DNA from: Venturia oleaginea
Lineage: Eukaryota; Ascomycota; Dothideomycetes; Venturiales; Venturiaceae
Assembly (NCBI GenBank): GCA_013176395.1
Contig: JABMLP010000009.1
Coordinates: 496,001-560,000, forward strand
Length of the DNA: 64,000 nucleotides
Direction of reading: 5' to 3'
The notes under the pieces are model-generated. The model saw only the letters and a list, made by a program, of their open reading frames with translations. It was not told where the DNA came from and searched no databases. The translations under genes were made by a program, and so were the position numbers. Below, one piece after another: positions 34,540-44,473 of the stretch (positions are counted from its first letter, which is position 1; the number at the start of each line of letters is the position of its first letter).

Positions 34540-34730
34540 TGTCACGGCAGCGATAGGATGTATAGAATGAACTAGGGTTCTAAGAACTGAGTGTGATAAT
34601 AGAATTTACGGTAGAGAGCGAGTTACTACGAGGGCGCGAAGATATCGCGCCTTAGCCACAATGTGGTTAAGCCGATACGCCCGAGCCACGAAGTAACGTG
34701 ACGGCAAAGGAGCCATGCCGTGCCGTCACA
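34540..34730 (-). repeat. 3' LTR of the truncated Ty3/Gypsy element
   Basis: 191 bp, TGTGACGGC...GCCGTGACA when read on the minus strand, the same length as the solo LTR at 23546-23736 and matching it closely. It follows the chromodomain end of the pol frame and a polypurine tract, so it is the downstream LTR of this element. The partner LTR is absent. Confidence 0.9.
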
Positions 34731-34734
34731 TTAA

Positions 34735-34752
34735 CCCCCCCCCCCCCCCCCC
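34735..34752 (-). repeat. Homopolymeric polypurine tract (18 G on the minus strand)
   Basis: An uninterrupted run of 18 C on the plus strand lies four bases from the LTR. Read in the element's direction it is G18 followed by TTAA and the LTR start, the position of the plus-strand primer. The run length may be inflated by replication or sequencing slippage. Confidence 0.6.
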
Positions 34753-34926
34753 AAAAACAAGAAAGCCCAGTTATCCCGAGAGGAATCAACTTGGTTGGCC
34801 ACATTGCTAGCAAAATATATACCAAACGCCCCTTCAATCTGAATCCCTACTGCCATTGATTTGAGAATACAAAACACCCATAGCTGGAAGGAGAGAAAGG
34901 ACTCCAAGGAGCAAAAGGGCCATAGC

Positions 34927-37722
34927 CTAGCGCCTATTCATCCTTGTGCGCATTCTCGTCATTCTCCCCTTGGAGACCGCCGCATTATCGTCCTCACGTG
35001 GTGGATCCTCAGTCTCTCGGTCATAGGCGTCCCGCCATTCTGTCAACCTCAATGGCGGACCATCTCGCTCGGGGTGATCCTGGTGGTAGAGCCTGAGCAG
35101 CTTTGGTGAGTTCTTATAGCTCTCAGCATCATACCATGTATTATCTGGGTCCCAGCCTTTCCATAATACCATGTATTGTAGCTTTTGTCGGTGAATACGG
35201 CTTCCAAGGATGGCCTCAACCTCCCACTCGACATGGCTGTGCACTTCGTAGGCATCATTTGGATCGTTGGTATTGATTTGACCCGGGAGCCCTTCTGTAG
35301 CCGCTTTCCTCAATCGATCAGAGTGAAAAACACTGTGTATCTTGTACGATTGTGGTAACTGAACCTACCAACTATGTCCTTTTTTTCCAATGATAGGAAA
35401 TGGGCCTACCACAGGGTTATCCAACTTGTCGGACGGTCGATCAGTGCGCCAGGCTCTCTTGGTGACGTACACCATATCGCCCATGCCTGTGGTGTCGTCA
35501 AAGCCGTAGTCTTCAGGCCTGCGCTTCTTATTTGCCTGCAGAGATTGCCGCTGTTGGGCCTTGAAGAGTTGAGTCTTTGCGAAGTTCCATGCCTCGTACA
35601 TACGAATGGCGTAACGTTGTGCTTCCCCGCGATTGAGCTTCTCAAGTGACGATTGTCCTTTCATTGGCTTGCGAGCCTCCCAATCGTAATGCATTCTAGG
35701 CACAAAACCCATTTCAACCTCCGATGGCGATAAGCCCGTAGCCTCATGAGGTGCCGACGCTGCAGCGAAGTCCATTGCAGGTAACAGCTCAGACCAATTG
35801 TCTTGGTAATGATTGACAAAGATCCTTAGTTTCTGTTGCAATGCCTGGTTGACGATCTCAGTCTGGCCATCAGTTTGAGCATGTCCTGAGGTACTCTTAC
35901 GCAATTGGATGCCCAGAATAAGGCTCGATTCGTCCCAGAACTGCGACACAAATCTCGGATCCCGATCGCTGACAATAGTATCAGGCAGCCCATAGATGCG
36001 GTAGACGTGTTTGTAGTACAGCCATGCAGCATCTTTGGCCTTCACTTCCTTGTGACCTGGTAGGGAGAAAGGGCGCTTTCCTAGACGATCCACTACTACC
36101 ATGACATTGTCATATCCGTGCTTGTCTTTGTTGAGGGACATGAAGTCCATTGAAACGTGCTGCCAGGGCCTCTCAGGTATTGGCAATGGTTTCAGCAATC
36201 CCGGAGTCTTGTCCCTAGGAACTGATGACCTCCTGCAATCCTGGCATGCCGCAATATATTGATCAATGTCTGCATTCATCCGCGGCCAGTAAAATTGCCG
36301 TGCGACAATCTTTCGAGTTTTGTTGCGGCCAGGGTGGGCAGAGGGTAATGTTGTATGTACCTCATCAAGTAGCTTTCGGCGGAGTTGATCATTCTCTGGA
36401 ATAAAAAGGCGACCCTGGTGTAATAGGAGTCCATCTTCAAGGCGGAGAGTCGTATGGTCATCGCTAGCGACGTCTCTGAACTGCTGCAGTGATTGTGCGG
36501 TCCGATTGGCGTTGAGTAGCTGGTCCACTAGGTGTAGCTGTTCTGCGTTGATGTTAAGCGCCTGGATCTGGGCACCAATCTGGTCATCTTTGATGAGCTG
36601 TATTGTGCGGGCTGCGTTGGCAATTGCCTTTTGTGACTTCAGTTCATCCGATTTCCGTGACAGGCCATCTGCAATGGTGTTTTCCTTGCCAGGGCGGTAA
36701 GCAATAGTAAAGTCATAGTTACAGATAACCTCTGACCATCAAGCTTGTCGTGCGTTCAACATCCTCTTGGTGGTAAAGTATTCCAGTGCGCGGTGGTCAG
36801 TAATAGCCACAAATGGCTGCTGCAAACCTCTCAAAAATGCGCTCCATTCTTCAAGGCCTTTGATTAATGCCAGTAGTTCCTTGTCGTGAATCTCCTAGTT
36901 CAGCTTGTGTACGTTCATTGTCTTGCTGAAGAAGGCTACTGGGTGCCATTGGTTATCTTTTCCTTTCTGAGATAGGACACCTGCAATCTTTTTGATGTCA
37001 CATTGTAAGCCTGCAGCGCGCAGTCTTTCAAGCACCTTGTGAACGTGCTCTGTGTGCTGCAATAGGTCTTCCGAGAAGATGAGGATATCATCAAGGTATG
37101 CGGTGCAGAAGTCGTCAAGTTACTCCATTAGGATCGTATTCATGTACTTCTGCCAGGTAGCAGGGCCATTAACCAGTCCCTCCATCATGACTTTGCATTT
37201 GAAACTTCCATATCGGGTGCGGAAAGTGGTGAGATCCTCAGATGCTGGGTCTAGCCTGATCCGGTGAAAGGCCTGACGAATGTCTAGCTTGGTAAAGACC
37301 TTAGCTTTTGACAGACGTGCTATAGTCTCAGTAATTAGCGGAATAGGATACATATTCTTCTTGGTCAGAGCATTGAGTTTACGGTAGTCAATACAGAAGC
37401 GGAACTTCTGCTTCTCACCCACCGGCGTGGGCTTCTTGACGATGAGTACAGGCGATACGAATGGGGATGTGCTTGTCTCAATAAAGCCCGAGTCAAGATT
37501 CTTCAGTAGCTATTCTTTGACGAAGTTCAGCTCATCCAATAACATGTTGTACAGAGGGCAGAATCCAGGCGAAGCCTTGCCTCCTCCACCTTCTAGTTCA
37601 ATCACATGGTCAACACCTTCTTTGTAGGTTGCCAATCGATTCGAGTCTGCTTCTGAAAAGACATCCTTAAACTTTGCATGCTTTGCCGGTAGCTTGTTGT
37701 AGACATGAAGGTGAAAGAGCAA
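34927..37722 (-). pseudogene. Gypsy pol remnant: RT, RNase H, integrase, chromodomain
   Basis: Reverse transcriptase is recognisable at 37460-37050 (FRFCIDYRKLNALT, TKLDIRQAFHRI, and the catalytic YLDDILIF). RNase H follows at about 36950-36700 ([18 protein letters not shown]). The integrase frame at 36528-35365 has the zinc-binding H...H...C-x2-C segment ending CQDCRR, the core MDFMSL and IVSDRDPRF, and GHAQTDGQTE. A chromodomain lies at 35313-34927 (VEAILGSRIHRQKLQYMVLW). In-frame stops interrupt the frame after ILME, after NVHKLN, after NARQA, near NFVKE and after GKKGHSW. Some are C-to-T or G-to-A changes, as expected from RIP, but not all. Confidence 0.85.
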
Positions 37723-37980
37723 CGAGGCTCTACTAGGCTAGATTATTACCACGCATACATTTTTGAAATACCTGCTCAATGTATAATCTACTCCAAGCTC
37801 TTAGACATCCGCTCACTCAATGAACACACCAAACACCCATAAATGGCTAATAGCACAAACGCAAACTCCACAAATTTTACGCTTCACACCGCTCAAAAGC
37901 TCACATGCATCTAACGAGAACGCCCACAAATGCAACTACGACTTAAAGAAAGCCAACAACATCGGTGAGCATCGATGAAA

Positions 37981-40900
37981 TCAAGGCATGACACCCTGCC
38001 TCCAAGCATCAACCCGACTTCTGGTCTGCGGCTCCATGGGTGGTTCCTCCACCCTCGCCTGCGCATGCGAACCATAAGACGACTGTCTCTGGTACGGTCC
38101 AGGCATATGCTGCACAGGTAACATTCCACCATTCATCCCAATGTTGGCATATCCACCGTTTGTGTACCCACCTATCAGATTCGTGCTATTCATTATCGGT
38201 TGCTGTTGCTGAAGAAGATTAGGCTGGATGGCACCCATCATTTGAGGATGCTGGTACCCCGCCATGAGGTTTGGATTACTCATGTTACCATATACACCGC
38301 CCACGGCCACAGGCATTTGAGGTGGATATATCATACCATTCTGATACGGCATATGTCCTTGATAGCCACTCGTCATATTCCCAGATGGTGTACGCTGAAA
38401 TCCCATACCCTCACCATTCGTCATCTTGATATGCGATGATCGGGCCTGTTTGTCTTGCTCATTTTGGGCGAGAAGACTCCCTTGCGGGAGGGTAGCAAGT
38501 AGCATGTCATTCGACACTTTACGAGCGTCATTCTTTCCAGACGGATAGGCCTTCAAAAGATCGGCCATACTGCGAGACAGCGTAGGCTGAGCTATCTGAG
38601 GAGGAAATATTGTGCTCATGCGTGGATCAGCGAGTGGCATCATGTTGGTCACTGGTCTCATAGTGTTCATGCGAGGGTCCACACCTAGGCTCAATTGACT
38701 GCCCGTGTTGGCTCTTTGCAAATATTCTCTCTGCAATCGAGCACGACGTTGACCGAGCGTTTCCTCTTCCTCTTCTTCAGGCGTGCTTGATGGTTTAGAC
38801 TTCTCGCCTATGAGTAGAGGGCTGGATGACTTGCGCTTGTCATTCAGCTTGCTCATCTCAGCGGCGGATAAAGGCACGAAACTTTTACGTTTAACGTCTG
38901 GGCTGGTCGGGGCACCAGGAAGTAGAGATGTCGTGCTCTTTCGTTGCTCGCTTGTTTTGCCAGGCTCAAGGGATGCGCTACTGTCACGCTTGTCGTTCTC
39001 GGCATTGCTGCTCTCGACGCCCAATGCATTGAGCATATCCACTGAAAAAGCATGGCTCACATGATTGTCGTTCACGTCGCCAATGGCGTCAGCGAGCATC
39101 TTCTTCTCCTTGAGACGTTTGATTCGTTCTTTCAGTGTTTCGCCTTCATGCTCGCTCTCCGATTCTGGCTCAACAATGTGGACCTGAGACTGTCTCGCAG
39201 CGTGGGCGGCCGCAACCGCAGCATTGGGATCTATTCCGAGCAATCTGTTCCTCCGCCGGGATAGTGGCTCGTTATCTTCCATTTGACGTCGTTCCATGAG
39301 ACCGAGTGGCCTATCCCAATCCGCCAGACCGCGCTCGGCAAGCTTGGCCTTGACGAGCTTGCTTTTTTTGCCATAAAGTACGCCAAGTGGTATGTCGTCC
39401 TCGTCCTCCTGTTCAGCTTGCTCTGCCAGCTTCAGCGCCGGATCTTCCCAAGCCAGAGCAACGCGAGTCTTCTGTCGTTTCTGCTTCTCTAATTGGGCGA
39501 CGGCGTCCAGCTCCAGGAGAGTAGAATGCATGCCCTCTGTACCGGACTGAAATGTACGGTTCCGTTGCTTTTGCTGGGCTTTTCGAGCTTGTAACTCGGC
39601 AAGTAGTGTTGTAGGAGGTCCATATTGGCGCTCGATTTCGTCGTCGAGCTGACCGTCACTATCCTCATCTTCATGATGATCATCGTGAATGACTTCGTCG
39701 TCTTCCAATTCCACTTCCTCGCCATACTCGTTCAATATTCTGGGCCGTAGCGGTGTGGTGGCGCCTGACCTATCGTGTCCTCCTATGTCACCATTTGGAG
39801 CTCGGCTCAGAGCAGAGTCGTCCAACGTGGCGCTCATAGTCATACTGCTGCGTTTGCGGAGCCTGTTTTTTGCTTTACCCGCATCATCGAGTGCATTGGC
39901 AGAAGAGATAGACGATCGCCGTAGTCCAAAGAACGAACTCCTTCGTTTGGTTTTCTCGGGTTCGTCAGGCAAACAGGCCACAGATTTCCTATTTTTCAAG
40001 TCCAAAAAACGCTGCAAAGATACCGAACTTCGCGTCGCATTTTCTTTCTTGTAGATGCCTGCGCCAGATGCGCCAGTGATAGGGTGGGCGGTGAAGGCGC
40101 TCACAGGTGCCCGTGCAGCTGCATCCAAAAGATCATCCAGCGTGTTGACAGCTGATTGATCTCTTATCTCCACTTCTTCGCGTTGAGCCTGCTGTTCAAA
40201 GAACATGCTAGCCCTCAGTTGTGCAGGCAGCTGAGATATGGGTCTGCTCATGCGTTGCTTGTTGGAACCTTCAGCACCCATTCCTCCTTGGGCTGTCCAG
40301 GCGACTGAATTTCTGTTTGCTATGGGCATTGATTCCAACAATTGGGTCCGACGCTTGGCCTGAACTGAAGCAGATGGTAATTGTGACAGCCGTTGAGGTA
40401 GATTCAGCATTCGGGGAACAGGAGCAGGGTAGAAGACCATGCTATCTCGAGGCGGAGGCACAGCCTGAGTAGGAGGTGGATCGAGAGCTCTCAACACCGA
40501 TGCTATATCGTCGTTGAGGACTTCGGACGGGTCTCTACTTGGCACGCGAGCACTGCCGCGGATACTTCCAGTATAATGTGCACCGTCGAAATCTTCAAAC
40601 AACACCTGAGCCTGTTGGAATGTTTCACCTGAAGCTGCAGAAGATGGCCGCTCGGGTGGCTGAAGGTTGTCCGCATACATCTGATTATTGCTTTCGGTTT
40701 GTTCGGAGTCTCCGTTGAAGGCGTCATGATATCCTTCTACTGATGGCCCCGTGAAGTCATCAAGTCTGGTGCTTTCAACCTGAGGAAGGATGTAGGAATG
40801 TCGTGGTGGTCGAGGGGACGTCGGGTCTTCTGGCTGTGGTTCCGATGTCACATTCCCAAGCTGTCGAGACATCTCATCTGCAGGGGTCGGCTGCAGAGGA

Positions 40901-41751
40901 CTGCCTGAGCTATTTGCCTGTCCTGTATCTTCGGGCATATCCAGATGACTACAAATTTCTCCTGCAATCTGGTCGTAGATGTTTGTGAAGGAAGTGTCGC
41001 TTGGTATTCGAGATGCTGCCAGATGGGCTGCCGAGCCATTCTCTTGCGCTATCTGGTTGTATAATCGTGTAAAAGAGCCTCCACTAGGCGTTCTTCCTGT
41101 TGAGACACGTTTCATGCGTTTGTCTCTAGGGTCTTCGTCTTCGTCTTCGTCTTCATCTTCGTTTTCGTCTTGGTGTTCATCAATTGAACTTCCTTGGGCG
41201 GAGGCGGAATTGGAGGGTTCGTCAGGGGCGGAATTGGAGATTTCCTCGTCCAAGTCAGGATTGGATAATTGACCAAGTCGAGATCCTTTGGACGTGGAGC
41301 GTTGGCGTGAGGCTTGGGACCAAGAAGCAGATCTTACGGACCCAATGGGAGAAGTAATAAAGGCAGCGGGCGAGTATCCCCCATATCTGGCAGTGCTGTT
41401 TACGTCGACAATTGAGTTTGCATACGAGCTGATCGAAGGGTTCCGCGAGCGCGATTTGACTTCGGGTTCCACAGCAGCATTGGAGTAGAGGGAGGCCCTT
41501 CGGCTGTCTGACAGTTTCTGTTCCTCCTGCAGCTTACGAATCTCCTCCCCAATGTCTGATCCCATGCTCATTCGCTCGGCTGTGTCTTCGAGGTTCACGA
41601 CATTCTTGACATAGGCTCCTTGGAGGGATTCCAGGCCAGGCACTGGATGGCGCAGCTGTACTGAGCGTTCGATGCTTGCTTTCCGCATACTGACAAGCTG
41701 TTTTTCGGACAATGAGGCCAACTGAGAATCGGGACGCGTAAAGGACGACAT
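37981..41751 (-). CDS. Large uncharacterised fungal protein (1,256 aa)
   Basis: Single long exon. I do not recognise a named family. The N-terminal segment GLESLQGAYVKNVVNLEDTA followed by a helical, charged stretch looks like a conserved start block shared with uncharacterised Pezizomycotina proteins (from memory, not checked). The rest is mostly disordered: a Glu/Asp run at about residues 190-210 encoded by a TCTTCG-type microsatellite, many Ser/Arg-rich segments, and Arg/Lys-Glu helices in the last third (ETLKERIKRLKEKKMLADAI, ETLGQRRARLQREYLQR). The C-terminus is Met/Gln/Gly/Asn-rich with many Pro and Tyr. There is no membrane segment or enzyme motif. A scaffolding or cytoskeletal role is only a guess. 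The Met chosen, MSSFTRPDSQ, is the first in the frame. Confidence 0.8.
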   Translation of the reverse strand: MSSFTRPDSQLASLSEKQLVSMRKASIERSVQLRHPVPGLESLQGAYVKNVVNLEDTAERMSMGSDIGEEIRKLQEEQKLSDSRRASLYSNAAVEPEVKSRSRNPSISSYANSIVDVNSTARYGGYSPAAFITSPIGSVRSASWSQASRQRSTSKGSRLGQLSNPDLDEEISNSAPDEPSNSASAQGSSIDEHQDENEDEDEDEDEDPRDKRMKRVSTGRTPSGGSFTRLYNQIAQENGSAAHLAASRIPSDTSFTNIYDQIAGEICSHLDMPEDTGQANSSGSPLQPTPADEMSRQLGNVTSEPQPEDPTSPRPPRHSYILPQVESTRLDDFTGPSVEGYHDAFNGDSEQTESNNQMYADNLQPPERPSSAASGETFQQAQVLFEDFDGAHYTGSIRGSARVPSRDPSEVLNDDIASVLRALDPPPTQAVPPPRDSMVFYPAPVPRMLNLPQRLSQLPSASVQAKRRTQLLESMPIANRNSVAWTAQGGMGAEGSNKQRMSRPISQLPAQLRASMFFEQQAQREEVEIRDQSAVNTLDDLLDAAARAPVSAFTAHPITGASGAGIYKKENATRSSVSLQRFLDLKNRKSVACLPDEPEKTKRRSSFFGLRRSSISSANALDDAGKAKNRLRKRSSMTMSATLDDSALSRAPNGDIGGHDRSGATTPLRPRILNEYGEEVELEDDEVIHDDHHEDEDSDGQLDDEIERQYGPPTTLLAELQARKAQQKQRNRTFQSGTEGMHSTLLELDAVAQLEKQKRQKTRVALAWEDPALKLAEQAEQEDEDDIPLGVLYGKKSKLVKAKLAERGLADWDRPLGLMERRQMEDNEPLSRRRNRLLGIDPNAAVAAAHAARQSQVHIVEPESESEHEGETLKERIKRLKEKKMLADAIGDVNDNHVSHAFSVDMLNALGVESSNAENDKRDSSASLEPGKTSEQRKSTTSLLPGAPTSPDVKRKSFVPLSAAEMSKLNDKRKSSSPLLIGEKSKPSSTPEEEEEETLGQRRARLQREYLQRANTGSQLSLGVDPRMNTMRPVTNMMPLADPRMSTIFPPQIAQPTLSRSMADLLKAYPSGKNDARKVSNDMLLATLPQGSLLAQNEQDKQARSSHIKMTNGEGMGFQRTPSGNMTSGYQGHMPYQNGMIYPPQMPVAVGGVYGNMSNPNLMAGYQHPQMMGAIQPNLLQQQQPIMNSTNLIGGYTNGGYANIGMNGGMLPVQHMPGPYQRQSSYGSHAQARVEEPPMEPQTRSRVDAWRQGVMP
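41131..41171 (-). repeat. Coding hexanucleotide microsatellite (TCTTCG)n
   Basis: About seven near-perfect TCTTCG/TCTTCA/TTTTCG units inside the large uncharacterised gene, read on the minus strand as Glu-Asp repeats. It is in frame, so length changes would add or remove Glu-Asp pairs without breaking the protein. Confidence 0.85.
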
Positions 41752-42247
41752 GGTGGATACTGGATAGGCTTGGGACTTGTCAATAGACGGATCCCCCGTC
41801 AGACCGGGATATTGGAGGACTGTCCGAGGATATTCTTATCTGTCAGCATGGCTGTTCCTGTCTGAACCCTTGTGTTGGGACTCGGGAGTGACAGTGAATT
41901 GCGGCAGCATCCAGGAATCGATTATTTAGCCCTTTTGGGCGTGAGATTACAGAGCGGACGCCTCTAGCTGCGGCCGTGCATGAAGAGCAGCAAATGAAAC
42001 CGGTAAAAGGCTGAGATCGTCTCTCGTAAGTTATGAGCACGTAAGCACGGCCGAATACATCACGTGCGTATCGGTTATTGATCGCGAATTATTTTAAGAT
42101 TGGACCGTGACAGGCATTAACCAACATTGACAGGCACCTTGTTAGACACTTTCTCCTCGGAAAGCTCTCATAATCCACCCAGGGAAAGACGCGACTCACG
42201 AAACTCACAAAATACACGACCCACGAGACTCACAAACTACACGGCCC
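41752..42247. promoter_or_regulatory. Bidirectional promoter region between the large protein gene and TFP11
   Basis: About 500 bp between two start codons facing away from each other. The sequence CACGTG-like CACGTAAG/CACGTGCG occurs at 42039 and 42062. A short direct repeat ACGACCCACGAGACTCACAAA-type (ACTCACRAAA) lies at 42190-42240 just before the TFP11 start. No TATA box is obvious. Confidence 0.4.
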
Positions 42248-44473
42248 ATGAAACTCAGCATGGAGCGCCCGTCCTCCAAGCGCAAAAGCGAAGCCGACGA
42301 CCAAGGCATTCGCAAAGCTCCAAAGGTGGCTGCCAGCAATGGCGCCCGAAGGAACTTGTCCTTCGCCGAGAGGATGATGGCCAAGATGGGCCATAAAGCC
42401 GGCGAAGGATTGGGCAAGTCGGGCGATGGTATCGTGAATCCCATCGAAGTCAAATTGCGGCCGAAGGGCGCTGGTGTGGGTGCTGTGGAGGAGAAGACGG
42501 ATCAGGCAAAAGCGGAGGCCCGGAGAGCTGCTGAACGTAATGGAGAAGTCTACGAAGATTCATCGGAAGAGGAGCGCAAAGCCAGGAGGAAGAGGAAAGC
42601 CGCTGCAAAATCTGCTCAGGCAAGTAGTGGAACAAGCATGCCAGGAGGATTTACCCGACCGAAAATCAAGTACAGGACCACCGCGGATATCGAGGCCGCT
42701 GTGACTGGCTTGGAGGTACCAAATGTGCTCAAGTCCATCATCGACGCGACCGGAAAAGAGGCGAGACTTTTGACCTCTACCGCAGGTTTGATGAGCGCTG
42801 TCGGTCCCACATCCACTGTGGAAGCCGAAGTTGATAAAATCGCGAAACGCGCCCGAAGAGACCTTGAAAGTTTTGCCGATACCTGGACCGAACTCACAGA
42901 CCGGACAAAGTACATTGAAATTGAAGAACAGCAGCTTCAGGCAGAAATTGACGAGGAAGAGAAGGAGATCAGACGGACGCGAGAAGTTGTCGAAGCTGTG
43001 GAAGCGCTGCAGATACTGGACCTCAAGAAACCGCGGCTCGCAGCGGAGGCAGCCGTCTCGTGGGAGCAAGTCACAGAACAGCTCGAGACATTGCAGACGA
43101 TGTGTTCATCAGACATGGGTCATCTCAATCTCACGGAAGTTGCTGTCGCAGCCATCCACCCTCTTTTCAAGCAGGAAATGATCGATTGGGATCCATTGGA
43201 AAATCCTCTCCATTTGGTGCCATTTTTGAAACGGTTAAGGACAATACTTGGCGTCAAGAAAGACATCGTATCTACCAGCAGCTACGACGAGGAGTACAAC
43301 AGCATCAGACGACAAAAGTCCACGACACCATACGAATCTCTCATCTACACACTTTGGCTTCCAAGAGTTCGAACGGCGGTCACAAACGACTGGGACGTAC
43401 ACTCTCCTGCCTCTCTCATCACTCTTGTGGAGGCTTGGAAAGATCTGCTCCCCGACTTTGTCTACCAAAATCTCACAAGTAATCTAATTGGCCAAAAACT
43501 CTCCTCAGCAGTAGAGGCATGGAATCCACGCACCGCGCTCAAGAAGGGGAAACATGCCACACAACTGCCGCACATCTGGTTGTTTCCGTGGCTGCAATTT
43601 CTCGATCCACATCATCTTGATCCTAAAGCTTCTACCGGTTTGTTGTCAGACGTGAAACGCAAGTTTCGTACAGCACTTGATGTATGGGATCTATCCCGTG
43701 GGGTGCTACCTGGTCTAGAAGCATGGCGTACAGTTCTAGGTCCAACATTGCAGGACATGCTGATACGCCACCTCCTTCCTCGCCTCGCCGCTCTGTTGGC
43801 CACGGACTTCGAAGTCAGGCCGGATGATCAAGACATGGTTCCTTTGGAAAATGTACTCGCGTGGAATACCTTTTTCAAGCCTACAGTCATGGGACAACTG
43901 CTCCTGGCAGACTTTTTCCCGAAATGGATGGAAATCCTACACATCTGGCTTACAGGGGATGAAACAAATTACGAACAGGTGGGCATGTGGTTTTCTTGGT
44001 GGAAGGAACAAATTCCAGCCGAAGTCAATCAGGTCAAGACGGTGGAAGATATGTGGGCCAAGGGATTGGACATGATGAACCTGGCACTTGATCTTGGCGA
44101 TCGAGCGAAGGATGATCTTCCACCGCCCGTAGGCGGTGGTCCGGCACGACCGATCGCACCTACGACACCTCACCCTATAGCAAGTAACGCTGCTTCAGCA
44201 ACGCCAAAGACCGCGCCACAAGTCGAGACCTCGTTCAGAGACGTGGTTGAGGCGTGGTGTGAAGAAGAGAGCCTGCTACTCATGCCAATGCGCGAAGCAC
44301 ACGAAGTCACGGGCCTTCCTTTGTTCAGGATTACTGCTTCAGCAACAGGGCGAGGAGGGGCTGTTGTGTATATCAAAGGCGACATCATGTGGCACAAGGT
44401 GAAGGGAGAAAAGAACATTTGGCAGCCCATCGGACTGGGAGAGAGATTGGTTCAGCTGGCCAAGGGAAAGTGA
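42248..44473 (+). CDS. G-patch splicing factor, TFIP11/Ntr1 (Spp382) family
   Basis: Nuclear protein that recruits and activates the DEAH helicase Prp43 to release the excised intron lariat and disassemble the spliceosome. Single exon, 741 aa, typical for the family. The G-patch is at about residues 37-80 (FAERMMAKMGHKAGEGLGKS, then GIVNPIEVKLRPKGAGVG). A charged linker follows, then a coiled-coil (about 215-260) and the long helical GCFC/TFIP11 domain (about 280-690), with blocks such as FFPKWMEILHIWL. The C-terminus (SFRDVVEAWCEEESLLLMPM then GLPLFRITASATGRGG) is the family's end block. The upstream Met of MKLSMERP is used; the second Met four codons on is equally good. CWC24, another splicing factor, is 13 kb away. 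Confidence 0.93.
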   Translation: MKLSMERPSSKRKSEADDQGIRKAPKVAASNGARRNLSFAERMMAKMGHKAGEGLGKSGDGIVNPIEVKLRPKGAGVGAVEEKTDQAKAEARRAAERNGEVYEDSSEEERKARRKRKAAAKSAQASSGTSMPGGFTRPKIKYRTTADIEAAVTGLEVPNVLKSIIDATGKEARLLTSTAGLMSAVGPTSTVEAEVDKIAKRARRDLESFADTWTELTDRTKYIEIEEQQLQAEIDEEEKEIRRTREVVEAVEALQILDLKKPRLAAEAAVSWEQVTEQLETLQTMCSSDMGHLNLTEVAVAAIHPLFKQEMIDWDPLENPLHLVPFLKRLRTILGVKKDIVSTSSYDEEYNSIRRQKSTTPYESLIYTLWLPRVRTAVTNDWDVHSPASLITLVEAWKDLLPDFVYQNLTSNLIGQKLSSAVEAWNPRTALKKGKHATQLPHIWLFPWLQFLDPHHLDPKASTGLLSDVKRKFRTALDVWDLSRGVLPGLEAWRTVLGPTLQDMLIRHLLPRLAALLATDFEVRPDDQDMVPLENVLAWNTFFKPTVMGQLLLADFFPKWMEILHIWLTGDETNYEQVGMWFSWWKEQIPAEVNQVKTVEDMWAKGLDMMNLALDLGDRAKDDLPPPVGGGPARPIAPTTPHPIASNAASATPKTAPQVETSFRDVVEAWCEEESLLLMPMREAHEVTGLPLFRITASATGRGGAVVYIKGDIMWHKVKGEKNIWQPIGLGERLVQLAKGK

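Larger units (their letters stand above)
34540..37735 (-). mobile_element. Chromovirus (Ty3/Gypsy LTR retrotransposon), 5'-truncated
   Basis: The order on the minus strand is reverse transcriptase, RNase H, integrase, chromodomain, polypurine tract, LTR. This is the Metaviridae chromodomain-integrase arrangement. The 5' LTR, gag, protease and the start of reverse transcriptase are missing; homology ends near 37735. It lies just beyond the 3' end of the large gene at 38.0-41.8 kb. Together with the solo LTR at 23.5 kb it shows that this family has been active in this region. Confidence 0.88.
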
